Positions 1-8,572 of a stretch of 32,868 bases of DNA are shown in pieces (the stretch's first letter is position 1; every line of letters starts with the position of its first letter). Origin of the DNA: Planctomycetales bacterium (GTDB lineage Bacteria > Planctomycetota > Planctomycetia > Pirellulales > Pirellulaceae). The stretch spans positions 1 through 32,868 of the forward strand of contig JAGQPF010000021.1 in the NCBI GenBank assembly GCA_020426845.1. The letters are read 5' to 3'. Position numbers and translations under genes: made by a program. The notes under the pieces were generated by a model. It searched no databases and was not told where the DNA came from. It worked only from the letters and a program-made list of their open reading frames with translations.

Positions 1-47
1 GCTGCTGCGCGCGAGGTGCGAGATCCCGTGGATTGGCGACCAGGGCT

Positions 48-270
48 CCCTGGGCTTGCGCCCAGGGCTAACGTCTGTCGCCCCTTCGGGGCTGTTGCGC
101 CCGTTAGATGCGAGATTTCAAGGGAGGTGCCCGGCTCCCTGGGCTTGCGCCCAGGGCTAACGTCTGTCGCCCCTTCGGGGCTGTTGCGCGCGAGGTGCGA
201 GATCCCGTGGATTGGCGACCAGGGCTCCCTGGGCTTGCGCCAGGGCTAACGTCTGTGGCCCATTCGGGGC
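48..270 (+). repeat. Three tandem copies of a double-hairpin intergenic repeat
   Basis: Units at 48-92, 137-181 and 227-270, spaced 89-90 bp. Each unit is a first hairpin (CCCTGGGC, loop TTGC, GCCCAGGG), a 12-nt linker CTAACGTCTGTC, and a second hairpin (GCCCC, TTC, GGGGC). Similarity continues past the unit into GTTGCGC and, for units 1 and 3, into the preceding flank (GCGAGGTGCGAGATCCCGTG). Unit 3 has lost one C from the first stem and has substitutions in the linker end and second stem. The same element occurs in both orientations at 32727-32859. No open frame in this stretch resembles a protein. It is a REP-like palindromic repeat family; its function is unknown. Confidence 0.85.
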
Positions 271-301
271 TGTTGCGCGCGAGAGGTGCGAGATCTCAGG
301 G

Positions 302-1600
302 TTATCGTACGCGGTTGAAGACCAGCCCGCTCAGCAGCTTCGGATAGAAATAGGTGCTCTTGGCCGGCATCCGTTCGCCATGTTCGCTGATGGCGCGGAT
401 GTGGTCGAGCGTGGCTGGCATCACCAACGCCGCCAATTGGAACTCGCAGGAGTCGTCGCCATGCAGGGCATCCACGAGCTCCTCAACGAGGTGCACGTAC
501 TTGGGCTTGGGAAGCTCCGTGGCGCCGAGCAGCGTTTCCACCAGCAATCGATGCAGGATGGCGACGCCCAACCCCTGCCAATCGCCGCTCTGAGTCGCGG
601 CCACTTCCGCCATTCGCTGCCGGCCAGCTGCATTCAATGTCGCCGTGACCCAACGCTCGTCGGCCGCGGTATACAGTGCGAGATTCTCTTGGCGGTCGGC
701 GTTTTCGATCGTCGACCAAATTGTCTCCGCCAAATCCGCGCCCTCGCCGGCAACCTTGGCGTCAAAACAGCCACCGATCTTCTCAATCAACTGTTCCGCC
801 GTCATCGACGGCATGCCGCGGAACAAGCGATGGGTGGGCAAGACGATCATCCCCGGATCATTCATGCCGACGCACATCGTCAACACGAAATTGGCAGGAT
901 TCTCGGAGTCAATCTCGCCCTGCTGCGCGCGGTAGTTGCAGGCCGTCTCGTAGCGATGGTGGCCGTCCGCCACAAACATCGGCTTGTCCGCAATCAACGC
1001 GCATACGTCGGTGATCACGGCTAAATCGGTCACCGGCCAAATCCGGTGGACGACGCCAAGATGGTCCACCGCCTCGAGCGGCGCCACCTCGATGATCGCG
1101 TCCTCAAGACGTTGCTGAACCTGATTGTCTTCATCGGGATACAGCCCGAAGATCTGGCTCAGGTTGGCGCCACAGGCGTTGATCAACTTGAGCCGATCGG
1201 CCTTTGCGGCAGCGTGCGTCTCCTCATGCGGGTAGATCTTCCCCTCGCCGAAAGGTTCCAATCGAACGCGGCACATAAAGCCCTTCCGGATGAACTTCTC
1301 GCCGCCCGTCTCAAATTCCTGGTGGTAGACATACAGCGCCGGCGCCGCCTCCTCCATCAACACACCTTCTCGCTGCCACGACCGCAGAAACCGAGAGGCT
1401 CGATCGTACTTGGCGTTCTCGTCGTCGCCGGGCTCGTCGCGATTGAGGATCAGTCGGATCACGTTCGCGGGATGCCGCTTGTAGAGCTCTTCCTGCAGTT
1501 CCGGCGAAATAACGTCGTAGGGCGGCGCAATCACGTCGCTGAGAGCGCCGACGTGGGCCAAGTCGTAGCGAACTCCACGGAAGGCTTGAATGTCCGGCAT
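302..1600 (-). CDS. DUF1015 family protein
   Basis: A 432-residue soluble protein of the DUF1015 family, whose biochemical function is not established. Family features seen: an N-terminal IAPPYDVIS segment (about residues 24-32), a central HEETHAAAKADRL block followed by ANLSQIFGLYPD (about 125-156), and DGHHRYETA (about 212-220), the most conserved family motif. Length matches the usual 400-450 residues. The start is the ATG at 1600 because GGAG lies 6 nt upstream; an in-frame TTG four codons earlier would include that ribosome binding site. It lies 154 bp downstream of ahcY on the same strand, but a hairpin terminator sits in the gap, so it is probably transcribed separately or by read-through. 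The family assignment is firm; any role in amino-acid or methyl-cycle metabolism would be guesswork from the neighbour. Confidence 0.9.
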   Translation of the reverse strand: MPDIQAFRGVRYDLAHVGALSDVIAPPYDVISPELQEELYKRHPANVIRLILNRDEPGDDENAKYDRASRFLRSWQREGVLMEEAAPALYVYHQEFETGGEKFIRKGFMCRVRLEPFGEGKIYPHEETHAAAKADRLKLINACGANLSQIFGLYPDEDNQVQQRLEDAIIEVAPLEAVDHLGVVHRIWPVTDLAVITDVCALIADKPMFVADGHHRYETACNYRAQQGEIDSENPANFVLTMCVGMNDPGMIVLPTHRLFRGMPSMTAEQLIEKIGGCFDAKVAGEGADLAETIWSTIENADRQENLALYTAADERWVTATLNAAGRQRMAEVAATQSGDWQGLGVAILHRLLVETLLGATELPKPKYVHLVEELVDALHGDDSCEFQLAALVMPATLDHIRAISEHGERMPAKSTYFYPKLLSGLVFNRVR

Positions 1601-1653
1601 GGCAAGCTCCAAAAGTCACTTCGGCGTGTGCGCGCCAAAGCGGGCGGCGAGGC

Positions 1654-1699
1654 ATAAAAAGAGAGGCTCGCCCGGCGAAAAAAACGCCGAACGAGCCTC
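1654..1699 (-). terminator. Rho-independent terminator downstream of ahcY
   Basis: Read on the minus strand: a 15-bp stem (GAGGCTCGTTCGGCG paired with CGCCGGGCGAGCCTC, two G-U pairs) around a loop of seven T, followed by TCTTTTT. It begins about 56 bp after the ahcY stop codon and ends before the DUF1015 gene. Confidence 0.8.
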
Positions 1700-1754
1700 G
1701 TATGCTAACAGTTTCCGGGGATCTTGCGAGGTGGGGTGGCCACCGCGAACACCA

Positions 1755-3074
1755 CTAGTAGCGGTAGTACTCCGGCTTGTACGGCCCCTCGACCGGCACG
1801 CCGATGTAGTCGGCTTGCTTTTCGGAGAGCTTGGTCAGCTTCACTCCGATCGAGGCCAGATGCAGACGAGCGACTTCCTCGTCCAGCAACTTCGGCAACA
1901 CATGGACCCCGAGCGGATAGGATTCGGTGTTGTTCCAGAGCTCGATCTGGGCGATCACCTGATTGGTGAACGACGTCGACATCACGAACGAGGGATGCCC
2001 GGTCGCGCAGCCCAGATTCACCAGGCGGCCTTCGGCCAGCACGATCAGGTGACGGCCGTCCGGGAATCGGTAGCGGTCGAACTGCGGCTTGATCTCGGTC
2101 TTGACCGCGCCGCTCTCGCGGTTGAGCCAAGCAATGTCCACCTCGGTGTCAAAGTGACCGATGTTGCAGACAATCGCGTCGTTGGGCATCTGGGCCATGT
2201 GCTCGCCGCGAATCACATCGCAATTGCCCGTCGTGGTGACGAAGATATTGCCGATCGAAGCGACCTCTTCCATCGTCGAAACTTGGAAGCCTTCCATCGC
2301 CGCTTGCAACGCGTTGATCGGGTCGATCTCGGTAACGATGACGCGGGCGCCGTATCGCTGGAGCGAGTGAGCGCAGCCCTTGCCGACATCGCCGTAGCCG
2401 CACACCACCGCGACCTTGCCGGCAATCATCACGTCGGTGGCCCGCTTGATACCGTCGACCAGCGACTCACGACAACCGTAGAGGTTATCGAACTTGCTCT
2501 TGGTCACGGAGTCGTTGACATTGATGGACGGGATCTTCAGCTCACCGCGGCTGTGCATCTGATGCAGCCGATGAACGCCCGTGGTGGTCTCCTCCGAAAG
2601 TCCCCTGATGTCCGCCAGCAACTCGGGGAATCTCTGGTGGACCATGGCGGTCAGGTCGCCGCCGTCGTCCAGGATCATGTTCAGCGGCTTGCCACTGGGA
2701 AAGTGCAAGGTCTGTTCGATGCACCAATCGAATTCCTTCTCCGTCATGCCCTTCTTGGCATAGACCGGAATGCCGGCGGCCGCGATGGCTGCTGCCGCAT
2801 GATCCTGCGTCGAGAAGATATTGCAGGAGCTCCAAGTGACTTCAGCGCCCAGTTCGACCAGAGTCTCGATCAGCACCGCGGTCTGAATCGTCATGTGGAG
2901 GCAGCCGGCGATTCGCGCTCCCTTGAGCGGCTTGCTTTCGCCGTATTTCGCGCGCAGGGCCATTAGCCCCGGCATCTCGTTTTCCGCCACCTCGATTTCT
3001 TTGCGACCCCATTCGGCCAGTTCGATATCCTTCACCCAGTAGGGCAACCTTTCGGCTTTGGTCTCAGTGGACAC
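1755..3074 (-). CDS. ahcY: Adenosylhomocysteinase (S-adenosyl-L-homocysteine hydrolase)
   Basis: Reversibly hydrolyses S-adenosylhomocysteine to adenosine and homocysteine, removing the product inhibitor of methyltransferases; cytosolic, NAD-dependent. The 439-residue protein carries the family hallmarks: [13 protein letters not shown] (about residues 84-96), DDGGDLT (136-142), [16 protein letters not shown] (about 185-200) with the catalytic Lys and Asp, GYGDVGKG for NAD binding (226-233), and the C-terminal KPEYYRY that closes the neighbouring active site of the tetramer. The start is a GTG at 3074 because GAGGAG lies 7 nt upstream; the ATG at 3089 overlaps that ribosome binding site and would add 5 residues. 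I looked for an SAH riboswitch in the 170 bp upstream and did not recognise one. A strong hairpin terminator follows. Confidence 0.97.
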   Translation of the reverse strand: MSTETKAERLPYWVKDIELAEWGRKEIEVAENEMPGLMALRAKYGESKPLKGARIAGCLHMTIQTAVLIETLVELGAEVTWSSCNIFSTQDHAAAAIAAAGIPVYAKKGMTEKEFDWCIEQTLHFPSGKPLNMILDDGGDLTAMVHQRFPELLADIRGLSEETTTGVHRLHQMHSRGELKIPSINVNDSVTKSKFDNLYGCRESLVDGIKRATDVMIAGKVAVVCGYGDVGKGCAHSLQRYGARVIVTEIDPINALQAAMEGFQVSTMEEVASIGNIFVTTTGNCDVIRGEHMAQMPNDAIVCNIGHFDTEVDIAWLNRESGAVKTEIKPQFDRYRFPDGRHLIVLAEGRLVNLGCATGHPSFVMSTSFTNQVIAQIELWNNTESYPLGVHVLPKLLDEEVARLHLASIGVKLTKLSEKQADYIGVPVEGPYKPEYYRY

Positions 3075-3245
3075 TCGTACACTCCTCATTCGGTGGGTTT
3101 GGGCATTTGTTTTCGTCTGCCCCACAATGTAAGCCGCAACGACGCATTCGGGCAAGGCAGCCGAATTGTCTCGAATCGTCTTGAACCGTCGTACCTTGTT
3201 CGATCCGCGATTCGCGCCGAAGTCATAACCGACTCCGTTGTGCTG

Positions 3246-3914
3246 TTAACCGGTGTTCGCGAAGGCGGCGCGGGCAGCTGCTGCAAAGGCTTCCACCTGT
3301 GAATGCGACTTGACCCCCGGCTCCAGTTCCACGCCGCTCGCCGTGTCGACCGCTGCCGGCGAGACCGCTTCAATCGCCGCCGCGACGTTGTCCGGTGTCA
3401 GTCCGCCAGCGAGTACGAGTGGCTTTTTCAGCGAGGCCGCGAGCTCGCGGGCTTTGCTCCAGTCAACTACCTTCCCCGTGCCGCCATAGGCATCCGGGGC
3501 GAACGCGTCCACCAACAGTGCGTCGATGGCGGAAGCGTCCCAGTGGGCAACGATCGGGCCAATGTCGTCGGCGAAGCCGGACTCCCATCGCAAGGCTCGG
3601 CAGATCTTCACGCCGGGCAGCATCCGCTTGAGCCCATTCACGGCCTCGTCCGGCTCGTCACCATGCAATTGGATCCAATCAAGCCCGACCTCGCGATGGA
3701 TTTCCGCAATCCGTTCGAGCGTTTCATTCACAAACACGCCGACACGCGCCAGCTTCTGCTCGGAGGCGATGGCGGATATCGCTCGAGCGGCGTCGATCGC
3801 GATGAAACGCCGACTGGCGGGCACAAAGTTCAACCCGATGGCATCCGCGCCCGCTCGACCAATGGGTTCAACATCCCGGGATTGAGTAACGCCGCAAATC
3901 TTGATGCGAAACAT
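3246..3914 (-). CDS. trpF: Phosphoribosylanthranilate isomerase
   Basis: Third step of tryptophan synthesis: converts N-(5-phosphoribosyl)anthranilate to carboxyphenylamino-deoxyribulose phosphate by an Amadori rearrangement. The 222-residue TIM barrel starts with FRIKICGVT, placing the general-base Cys at residue 7; the general acid is Asp136 in LLVDAFAPDAYGGTGKVVDW, followed by the phosphate-binding LAGGLTPDNV (about 168-177). The ATG at 3914 is chosen because family members begin only a few residues before KICG; no clear Shine-Dalgarno is visible, and 20 more in-frame codons exist upstream. It lies upstream of ahcY on the same strand with a 171-bp gap. The next tryptophan enzyme, trpC, is about 23 kb away in this window, so the pathway genes are dispersed here. 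Confidence 0.95.
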   Translation of the reverse strand: MFRIKICGVTQSRDVEPIGRAGADAIGLNFVPASRRFIAIDAARAISAIASEQKLARVGVFVNETLERIAEIHREVGLDWIQLHGDEPDEAVNGLKRMLPGVKICRALRWESGFADDIGPIVAHWDASAIDALLVDAFAPDAYGGTGKVVDWSKARELAASLKKPLVLAGGLTPDNVAAAIEAVSPAAVDTASGVELEPGVKSHSQVEAFAAAARAAFANTG

Positions 3915-4231
3915 GGAACGTTCAATCGGGCCAAAGGAAAAAGCCGTTGCCGGCGAGGGAGGGCAGTTAGGCAAAACGGGTCTGCCACGCAGCCTATGCC
4001 CGTAGCGGAAGAATAGATAACGTCAAATCAGCTTATGGAGACCCCTCGTTGACGCAGATTGGGCTCGGGGAGCCAGATCGCTTGACTTCGTTGCAGTTGT
4101 GAGCGGACTTTGCCGATGCAGTGGATGAAGGTCGCGTGACATTGTATGCGATGCCGGTCACCGAGGCGGCTCCCCTTTGCAGCGGGAAGCCGGCTGGGAC
4201 GAATGGTCCTCCCACAAACGAGCCCCACATT
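3915..4231. other. Divergent intergenic region, no gene recognised
   Basis: 317 bp between the divergent starts of trpF and the ExeA-like ATPase. It must hold both promoters, but I could not identify a convincing -35/-10 pair. The ATPase frame is open back to 4121, so part of this could be coding if an upstream start is used. Confidence 0.5.
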
Positions 4232-5851
4232 ATGTACGAGTCGTTCTTCGGATTTGAGAAACGAGCCTTCTCGAACGTCCCCGACACGAGCCATTACTTC
4301 CCCGTCCACGAACTCGTCGCTGCACGTGAAACCATTGCCCGGGTGATTGCCGAGGGGGAAGGGCCAGCCGTTGTCGTGGGCCCGGCGGGCGTCGGCAAGA
4401 CCCTGCTGCTCTCAATCCTTGAGGAACAGTTCCGGCCCGAGTACCAAACCGTCACGCTCGCATGCGGCCAGCTGCACGAGCTGCGCGACATGCTGCAGAC
4501 GATCGTCCACCAATTGCGTCTGCCTCATCAAGGACAGAACGAGGGCGAGTTGCGGCTCACGTTGCTGGACTTCCTCGAGCCGAGCGAGGAGTGTCCCAAC
4601 GGACTCCTACTGTTGGTGGACGAAGCTCAGCATTTGTCGGTGGAGTTGCTGGAGGAGGTGCGGATGATCAGCAACTTCGTCCGCAACGGCTCGCCGCGCG
4701 TGCGAGTCGTATTGTTTGGCAACGACCGCCTTGAGGACACGCTCACCAACCCGAAACTCGAATCACTCAACCAGCGTCTGGCGGCTCGCTGTTATCTGCA
4801 GGGAATGGGGCGTGAAGAGACGCGGCAATACGTCACAGGACTGTCTTCGGCGGCTGGTGGCGGCTTGGGCCTGTGGAGCGAAGATGGCCTGCGGGCAGTC
4901 TTCGACGCCTCGCATGGCATCCCGCGCGTCGTGAATCAAGTCTGCAATCAGGCGCTATACCAGGCGGCTCAACGCCGGGCGCGCCAAATCGACAGCCAGA
5001 TCGTCGAGCAAGCGTGGGGCGAGCTGCAACAACTGCCCACGCCGTGGACGTCGGACGCGCCGGCCGAGACGTCCTCGTCGGTGATCGAGTTCGGCGGTCT
5101 CGATGAAGAGCCCGGCATGCAAACGGCGGAGCCGAACAGCCCGTCCGCGCTGGAAATTGGCCCCTTGGGTGAGTTCACCACCCATGATTCCGAACAGGCC
5201 GCCGCCCACTACGAAAACTCCGCCGAGGAGTACGCATCGTCGGAGCTCGACCCCGAGACGTGGCAGGCGATGGTCGTCGCACAAGAGATCAGCGGCTCCA
5301 CGCTCCAGCCCGAGCAACTGGTGCACTACGAGATCTGTCCCGAGGCGATTGAGTGCGCCGCCAAAATCGAATCGCGGCTGGCTGAGGTCGAGCGCCACGA
5401 GGAAGCTGCGGCGCCGACTGCGGCGGTCGATGACCCGTTCGGCGACTTTGCCCTCGAGGAGATCGTGATTGACGAACACATTCAGCTAGGAGAAATGCGC
5501 ACCATCGGTCCGCGCGTCTCCAGCCTGGAAAGCCGTTTGCTCGGAGAAACGTTGGCGGCTGGGCAGGAGATGTCCGCGACCCTGCGTCGGCGCAGTTCGA
5601 GCACGCGAGTCGAAACGGAGCCCCGCTTCCCCGAGTCGCACCTGGTCAACGAGCCGCCTGCGGAATTGAACGAGCGGATTCGGGAAGAGATGCAGCACCA
5701 CCACGGCGAATACAGCGACGGCTACGAGCCGGCGACGGTGGTGCCGATGTTCGCCGCCTCGCGCGACGACCGCGACATGATTGTGATTGAGGACGACCCG
5801 TCGCCCTCGGCCCAAAATCGCGGCGTAATCCATCGGCTTCGTGGTCGGTAG
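4232..5851 (+). CDS. ExeA/GspA-like AAA ATPase with long acidic C-terminal region
   Basis: A 539-residue protein. The N-terminal half is an AAA ATPase of the ExeA (GspA) type: it opens with YESFFGFEKRAFSNVPD, the usual family start, then Walker A GPAGVGKT (about residues 50-57), Walker B LLLLVDEAQ (about 125-133), a LFGND sensor segment (about 161-165) and a helical lid ending near residue 265. ExeA proteins use ATP in assembling envelope secretion or export machinery. From about residue 270 to the end the chain is acidic, low in complexity and matches no domain I recognise; I see neither a membrane helix nor a peptidoglycan-binding domain, unlike classic ExeA. The start at 4232 follows family alignment; upstream in-frame ATGs at 4121 and 4151 would add unlike sequence. 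No secretion or exopolysaccharide genes are adjacent, so the partner is unknown. Confidence 0.85.
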   Translation: MYESFFGFEKRAFSNVPDTSHYFPVHELVAARETIARVIAEGEGPAVVVGPAGVGKTLLLSILEEQFRPEYQTVTLACGQLHELRDMLQTIVHQLRLPHQGQNEGELRLTLLDFLEPSEECPNGLLLLVDEAQHLSVELLEEVRMISNFVRNGSPRVRVVLFGNDRLEDTLTNPKLESLNQRLAARCYLQGMGREETRQYVTGLSSAAGGGLGLWSEDGLRAVFDASHGIPRVVNQVCNQALYQAAQRRARQIDSQIVEQAWGELQQLPTPWTSDAPAETSSSVIEFGGLDEEPGMQTAEPNSPSALEIGPLGEFTTHDSEQAAAHYENSAEEYASSELDPETWQAMVVAQEISGSTLQPEQLVHYEICPEAIECAAKIESRLAEVERHEEAAAPTAAVDDPFGDFALEEIVIDEHIQLGEMRTIGPRVSSLESRLLGETLAAGQEMSATLRRRSSSTRVETEPRFPESHLVNEPPAELNERIREEMQHHHGEYSDGYEPATVVPMFAASRDDRDMIVIEDDPSPSAQNRGVIHRLRGR

Positions 5852-6078
5852 CCCGCGTTCGGCTGCGTGGCGGTAGTCCGCGTTCCGTAGTCGACGCGGT
5901 CCGTCACCGAGCTAGCCAACATCGATGGCAGCGGCCTGCTCGCAAGTGTCGGGCGATGGAGACTCAAGCAGCGGCACTCTGCCGGCGAGGGAGTGTTGTC
6001 AAGAAGGCTGAGCCGTTACAACTGTTGCTTCGGGTTCCGCGGGCGTTTGTTGCCCGCATCCTCTTGCCTGGAGCAGCG

Positions 6079-7008
6079 ATGAGAATTTGTAGAGTGCAAG
6101 TTGGCGGCATCCCCGTTGCGGCCTTCTATGACGAAAGCGGCGTGTTGCCGCTCCCCGAAATCGCCAAGGCGTCCGGATTGGAGCTCGAGGCCGACGACGA
6201 CATCCTGCGGTATCTCCCGCACGGAGACCTGCACTCACAAGCGCAGCAGCTAGCCGCCTGGATCAAGGAACATCCAGCAGCAGCGAGCGAGCGAGCGAGC
6301 GCACCGGCCGACGCGGAATTGCTGGTTCCCATTCCGTGCCCGCCGAAGCTGTTTCTCTTGGCCGGCAATTACGCTCAGCATATCGAAGAGGGCGGCGAGA
6401 AGGCGGCCGAACGCGCCGAGACCTTCCCCTACGTCTTCATGAAGCCGTCCTCGACCACCTTGACGGCGCCAAACCAGCCCGTCGAAATCCCCGCCATTTC
6501 CCCCGACGCGATCGACTGGGAATTGGAATTGGCGGTGGTCATCGGGCGAGGCGGAAAAGCGATCCCCGCAGCAAAAGCGCTCGAGCATGTGGCCGGCTAT
6601 ACGGTCGTCAACGACATCTCGAATCGCCGCTTTCGCCCCAATCCGGGTCGCAAGGAGCGGCCTCGCGACAAGTTCTTCGATTGGCTGCACGGCAAGTGGC
6701 ACGACTCGTTCTGCCCCTGCGGGCCTTGCATCACTTCAAGCGATGCCATCCCTGATCCGCAAAGTCTCGCCATGGAGCTGCGCGTCAACGGAGTCGTGAA
6801 ACAATCGGCTAACACCGGACAACAAATCTTCCCCGTCGCCGAAGTCATCGAGTTCATCTCGAACCTCGTCACGCTGGAGCCGGGCGACATGATCTCGACG
6901 GGCACCGCCGCGGGCGTTGGCAACACCACGGGCGACTACCTCAAAGCAGGGGATCGCATCGAGGCGGAGATTGAGCGCATCGGAGTGCTGCAATCGCCCG
7001 TCGTGTAG
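6079..7008 (+). CDS. Fumarylacetoacetate hydrolase (FAH) family protein
   Basis: A 309-residue member of the FAH superfamily, metal-dependent enzymes that hydrolyse or decarboxylate C-C bonds in diketo acids, or decarboxylate oxaloacetate. The catalytic C-terminal domain shows NYAQHIEE, the metal-binding WELELAVVIG pair of glutamates, the VVNDISNR aspartate, KWHDSFCPCGPCI in place of the usual K-FD-F-P-GP segment, and GTAAGVGN. Compared with common bacterial members it has a basic insertion after the NDIS motif (RRFRPNPGRKERPRDK) and two extra cysteines. The ATG at 6079 has GGAG 5 nt upstream; the frame is open for 41 more codons but without family similarity. A nucleoside-transferase-like gene follows after 38 bp, suggesting an operon. 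The substrate cannot be read from the sequence. Confidence 0.9.
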   Translation: MRICRVQVGGIPVAAFYDESGVLPLPEIAKASGLELEADDDILRYLPHGDLHSQAQQLAAWIKEHPAAASERASAPADAELLVPIPCPPKLFLLAGNYAQHIEEGGEKAAERAETFPYVFMKPSSTTLTAPNQPVEIPAISPDAIDWELELAVVIGRGGKAIPAAKALEHVAGYTVVNDISNRRFRPNPGRKERPRDKFFDWLHGKWHDSFCPCGPCITSSDAIPDPQSLAMELRVNGVVKQSANTGQQIFPVAEVIEFISNLVTLEPGDMISTGTAAGVGNTTGDYLKAGDRIEAEIERIGVLQSPVV

Positions 7009-7046
7009 CATTGCCTGCAGACAACCCTTGCCCGGGAACAATTGCC

Positions 7047-7502
7047 ATGTATATCGAGGCGCCGAATCGCTGGGATGGCCTGGGCGCGAGCATCTTTCTG
7101 GCCGGAGGCATTACCGACTGTGGAGACTGGCAGATTCACATCGCCAATCGGATTGCGGCAGCCTGCGGGGAAACTCCTCTGCACGTGCTCAATCCTCGTC
7201 GAGCCGACTTTCCCATGGGCGACCCCAGCGCAGCGGAAGAGCAGATTCAATGGGAATTCCAACATCTGCGGCTGGCCACCGCAGTTGCCTTTTGGTTCTG
7301 TCCACCGACATTGAATCCAATCTCCCTGTTCGAATACGGCAAACACATCGTGGGAAGCAAACCCATCTTCGTGGGCTGCGATCCGCTTTATGCCCGAAGG
7401 GACGACGTCCTGATCCAAACCCGATTGGAACGTCCCGACCTTGAACTCGTCGGCACTCTCGATCAACTGGCGGAGCAAGTGCTCGCTTGGCATGCTGGCT
7501 GA
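7047..7502 (+). CDS. Nucleoside 2-deoxyribosyltransferase-like protein
   Basis: A 151-residue protein with the fold signature of nucleoside 2-deoxyribosyltransferase-like proteins (the Nuc_deoxyrib_tr2 type): IFLAGGITDCGDWQ (about residues 16-29), NPRR (49-52), QIQWE (66-70), a hydrophobic AFWF strand, and NPISLFEYGKH (90-100), whose Glu is in the position of the catalytic nucleophile in the family. Such proteins transfer or hydrolyse the N-glycosidic bond of deoxyribonucleosides or related nucleotides; the true substrate here is unknown. The ATG at 7047 is preferred to a TTG 12 codons upstream because the family starts close to the first strand; GGGAA lies 9 nt upstream. It follows the FAH-family gene by 38 bp and ends 18 bp before the convergent oxidoreductase gene. 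Confidence 0.8.
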   Translation: MYIEAPNRWDGLGASIFLAGGITDCGDWQIHIANRIAAACGETPLHVLNPRRADFPMGDPSAAEEQIQWEFQHLRLATAVAFWFCPPTLNPISLFEYGKHIVGSKPIFVGCDPLYARRDDVLIQTRLERPDLELVGTLDQLAEQVLAWHAG

Positions 7503-7520
7503 TCATTGAGGCAGGGGCAG

Positions 7521-8561
7521 TCAGCGCACCTCAATGCGTTGGCCTCGAGCCGATGACTCGGCAATCAGATCCAACAGCTTGAGCGTTTGGCGAGTGGAGT
7601 GCGTGCTGTTGCGGCAGGTGCGTTTGTTGGTGGTGGCGTCGAGCCAATCGGCCACCAATCGCGATCCAAGCCGTCCACCGTATCCGGGCGTGTCATCGGC
7701 GCCCGCCGTGAACGCTTCCTCCATCGCGTGCCACTGCGGCTTGGGGCCGTGAATCTCCAGGCGCCCGCCGTCCACACCCGGTAGCCAATCGACCCAGCGC
7801 TGAGATCCGCGCACGGTCCAATGTGCTTCGCCTGCCCAACGCGGCAACCAATAACCGCCGACGAATGTCGCCAGCGCCCCGTTGCTCAACTCGATGATCG
7901 CGGCGCCGCCGTCCTCCACCTCCACCGGCTCATCGCCCCAGACGCCGGTCCTGGCCGTCACCGCGGTGACGTCGGCGTCGGTGACGTACAGCAGCAAGTC
8001 GAGATAGTGGCAAGCAAGCCAATTGAAGAACCCGGCGCCCGACCGCTCGCGGTTGAACAAGTAGTGCGATGGACCTCGCCGCGTCACATCGCTGGTAACA
8101 AACGTCATTTCGACATTGATCAACTTGCCGAACTGGCCGTCCGTCACCATCCGACGCAGTCGATTGGTGCAATCGTCGTAGCGCCACATATAGCCCGTCT
8201 GAAACGCCACGTCGGCGAGGTCAACGGCATCGAGCGCCGCCGAAACCGCGGACGCCGAGCCCGCCAACGGCTTTTCCGCAAGCACGTGCTTCCCGGCCTT
8301 GGCCAGCTGCTGCACCGTGGCGGGCCCTTCGTCATTCGGCAGGCAGACCAGCGCCCCGTCGAACCCACCCCAATCGACCAACTGCGCCGTCGTCTCGAAT
8401 CGCGGTAAGTCAGCGAGTTGCTCCTCGAGGCTCGCGAGTCCGCCCTCAAAGCGAGGGACCACGGCCACAAATTCAATGTCCGCGTCCATGTTCAATATCA
8501 ACTCGCGCCAGCCGGCGCCGTGCGGATGGTCGACTCCGATCATGGCGAGACGAAACGTCAT
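7521..8561 (-). CDS. Gfo/Idh/MocA family oxidoreductase
   Basis: A 346-residue NAD(P)-dependent oxidoreductase of the Gfo/Idh/MocA family, which act mostly on sugars, inositols and related polyols. Seen: N-terminal Rossmann strand RLAMIGVDHPHG, ALVCLPNDEG, the family hallmark EKPLAG (EKP at about 96-98), and TGYMWRY at the start of the C-terminal alpha/beta domain. The first loop reads GVDHPHG instead of the classic GxGxxG, a variant that weakens prediction of the cofactor. The ATG at 8561 has AGGAAG 7-9 nt upstream, and that ribosome binding site lies at the end of the preceding gene (11 bp between the two coding regions), so it is the last gene of an operon with the GGQ protein and the SDR. 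Planctomycete genomes typically carry many members of this family. Confidence 0.92.
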   Translation of the reverse strand: MTFRLAMIGVDHPHGAGWRELILNMDADIEFVAVVPRFEGGLASLEEQLADLPRFETTAQLVDWGGFDGALVCLPNDEGPATVQQLAKAGKHVLAEKPLAGSASAVSAALDAVDLADVAFQTGYMWRYDDCTNRLRRMVTDGQFGKLINVEMTFVTSDVTRRGPSHYLFNRERSGAGFFNWLACHYLDLLLYVTDADVTAVTARTGVWGDEPVEVEDGGAAIIELSNGALATFVGGYWLPRWAGEAHWTVRGSQRWVDWLPGVDGGRLEIHGPKPQWHAMEEAFTAGADDTPGYGGRLGSRLVADWLDATTNKRTCRNSTHSTRQTLKLLDLIAESSARGQRIEVR

Positions 8562-8572
8562 CGATTCACTTC

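Noticed and set aside
1..280. Possible CRISPR array because of regularly spaced repeats at the left end
   Set aside because: Units are about 45-57 bp, the sequence between them is itself partly repeated, the repeat is a double hairpin, similar copies lie singly and inverted at the other end, and there are no cas genes.
1590..2966. A 458-codon plus-strand frame opposite ahcY
   Set aside because: The minus strand encodes a complete, highly conserved SAH hydrolase; the plus frame has no recognisable motifs.
3075..3245. SAH riboswitch upstream of ahcY
   Set aside because: No match to the conserved SAH aptamer core could be recognised by eye. A covariance-model search would be decisive; a significant hit would overturn this.
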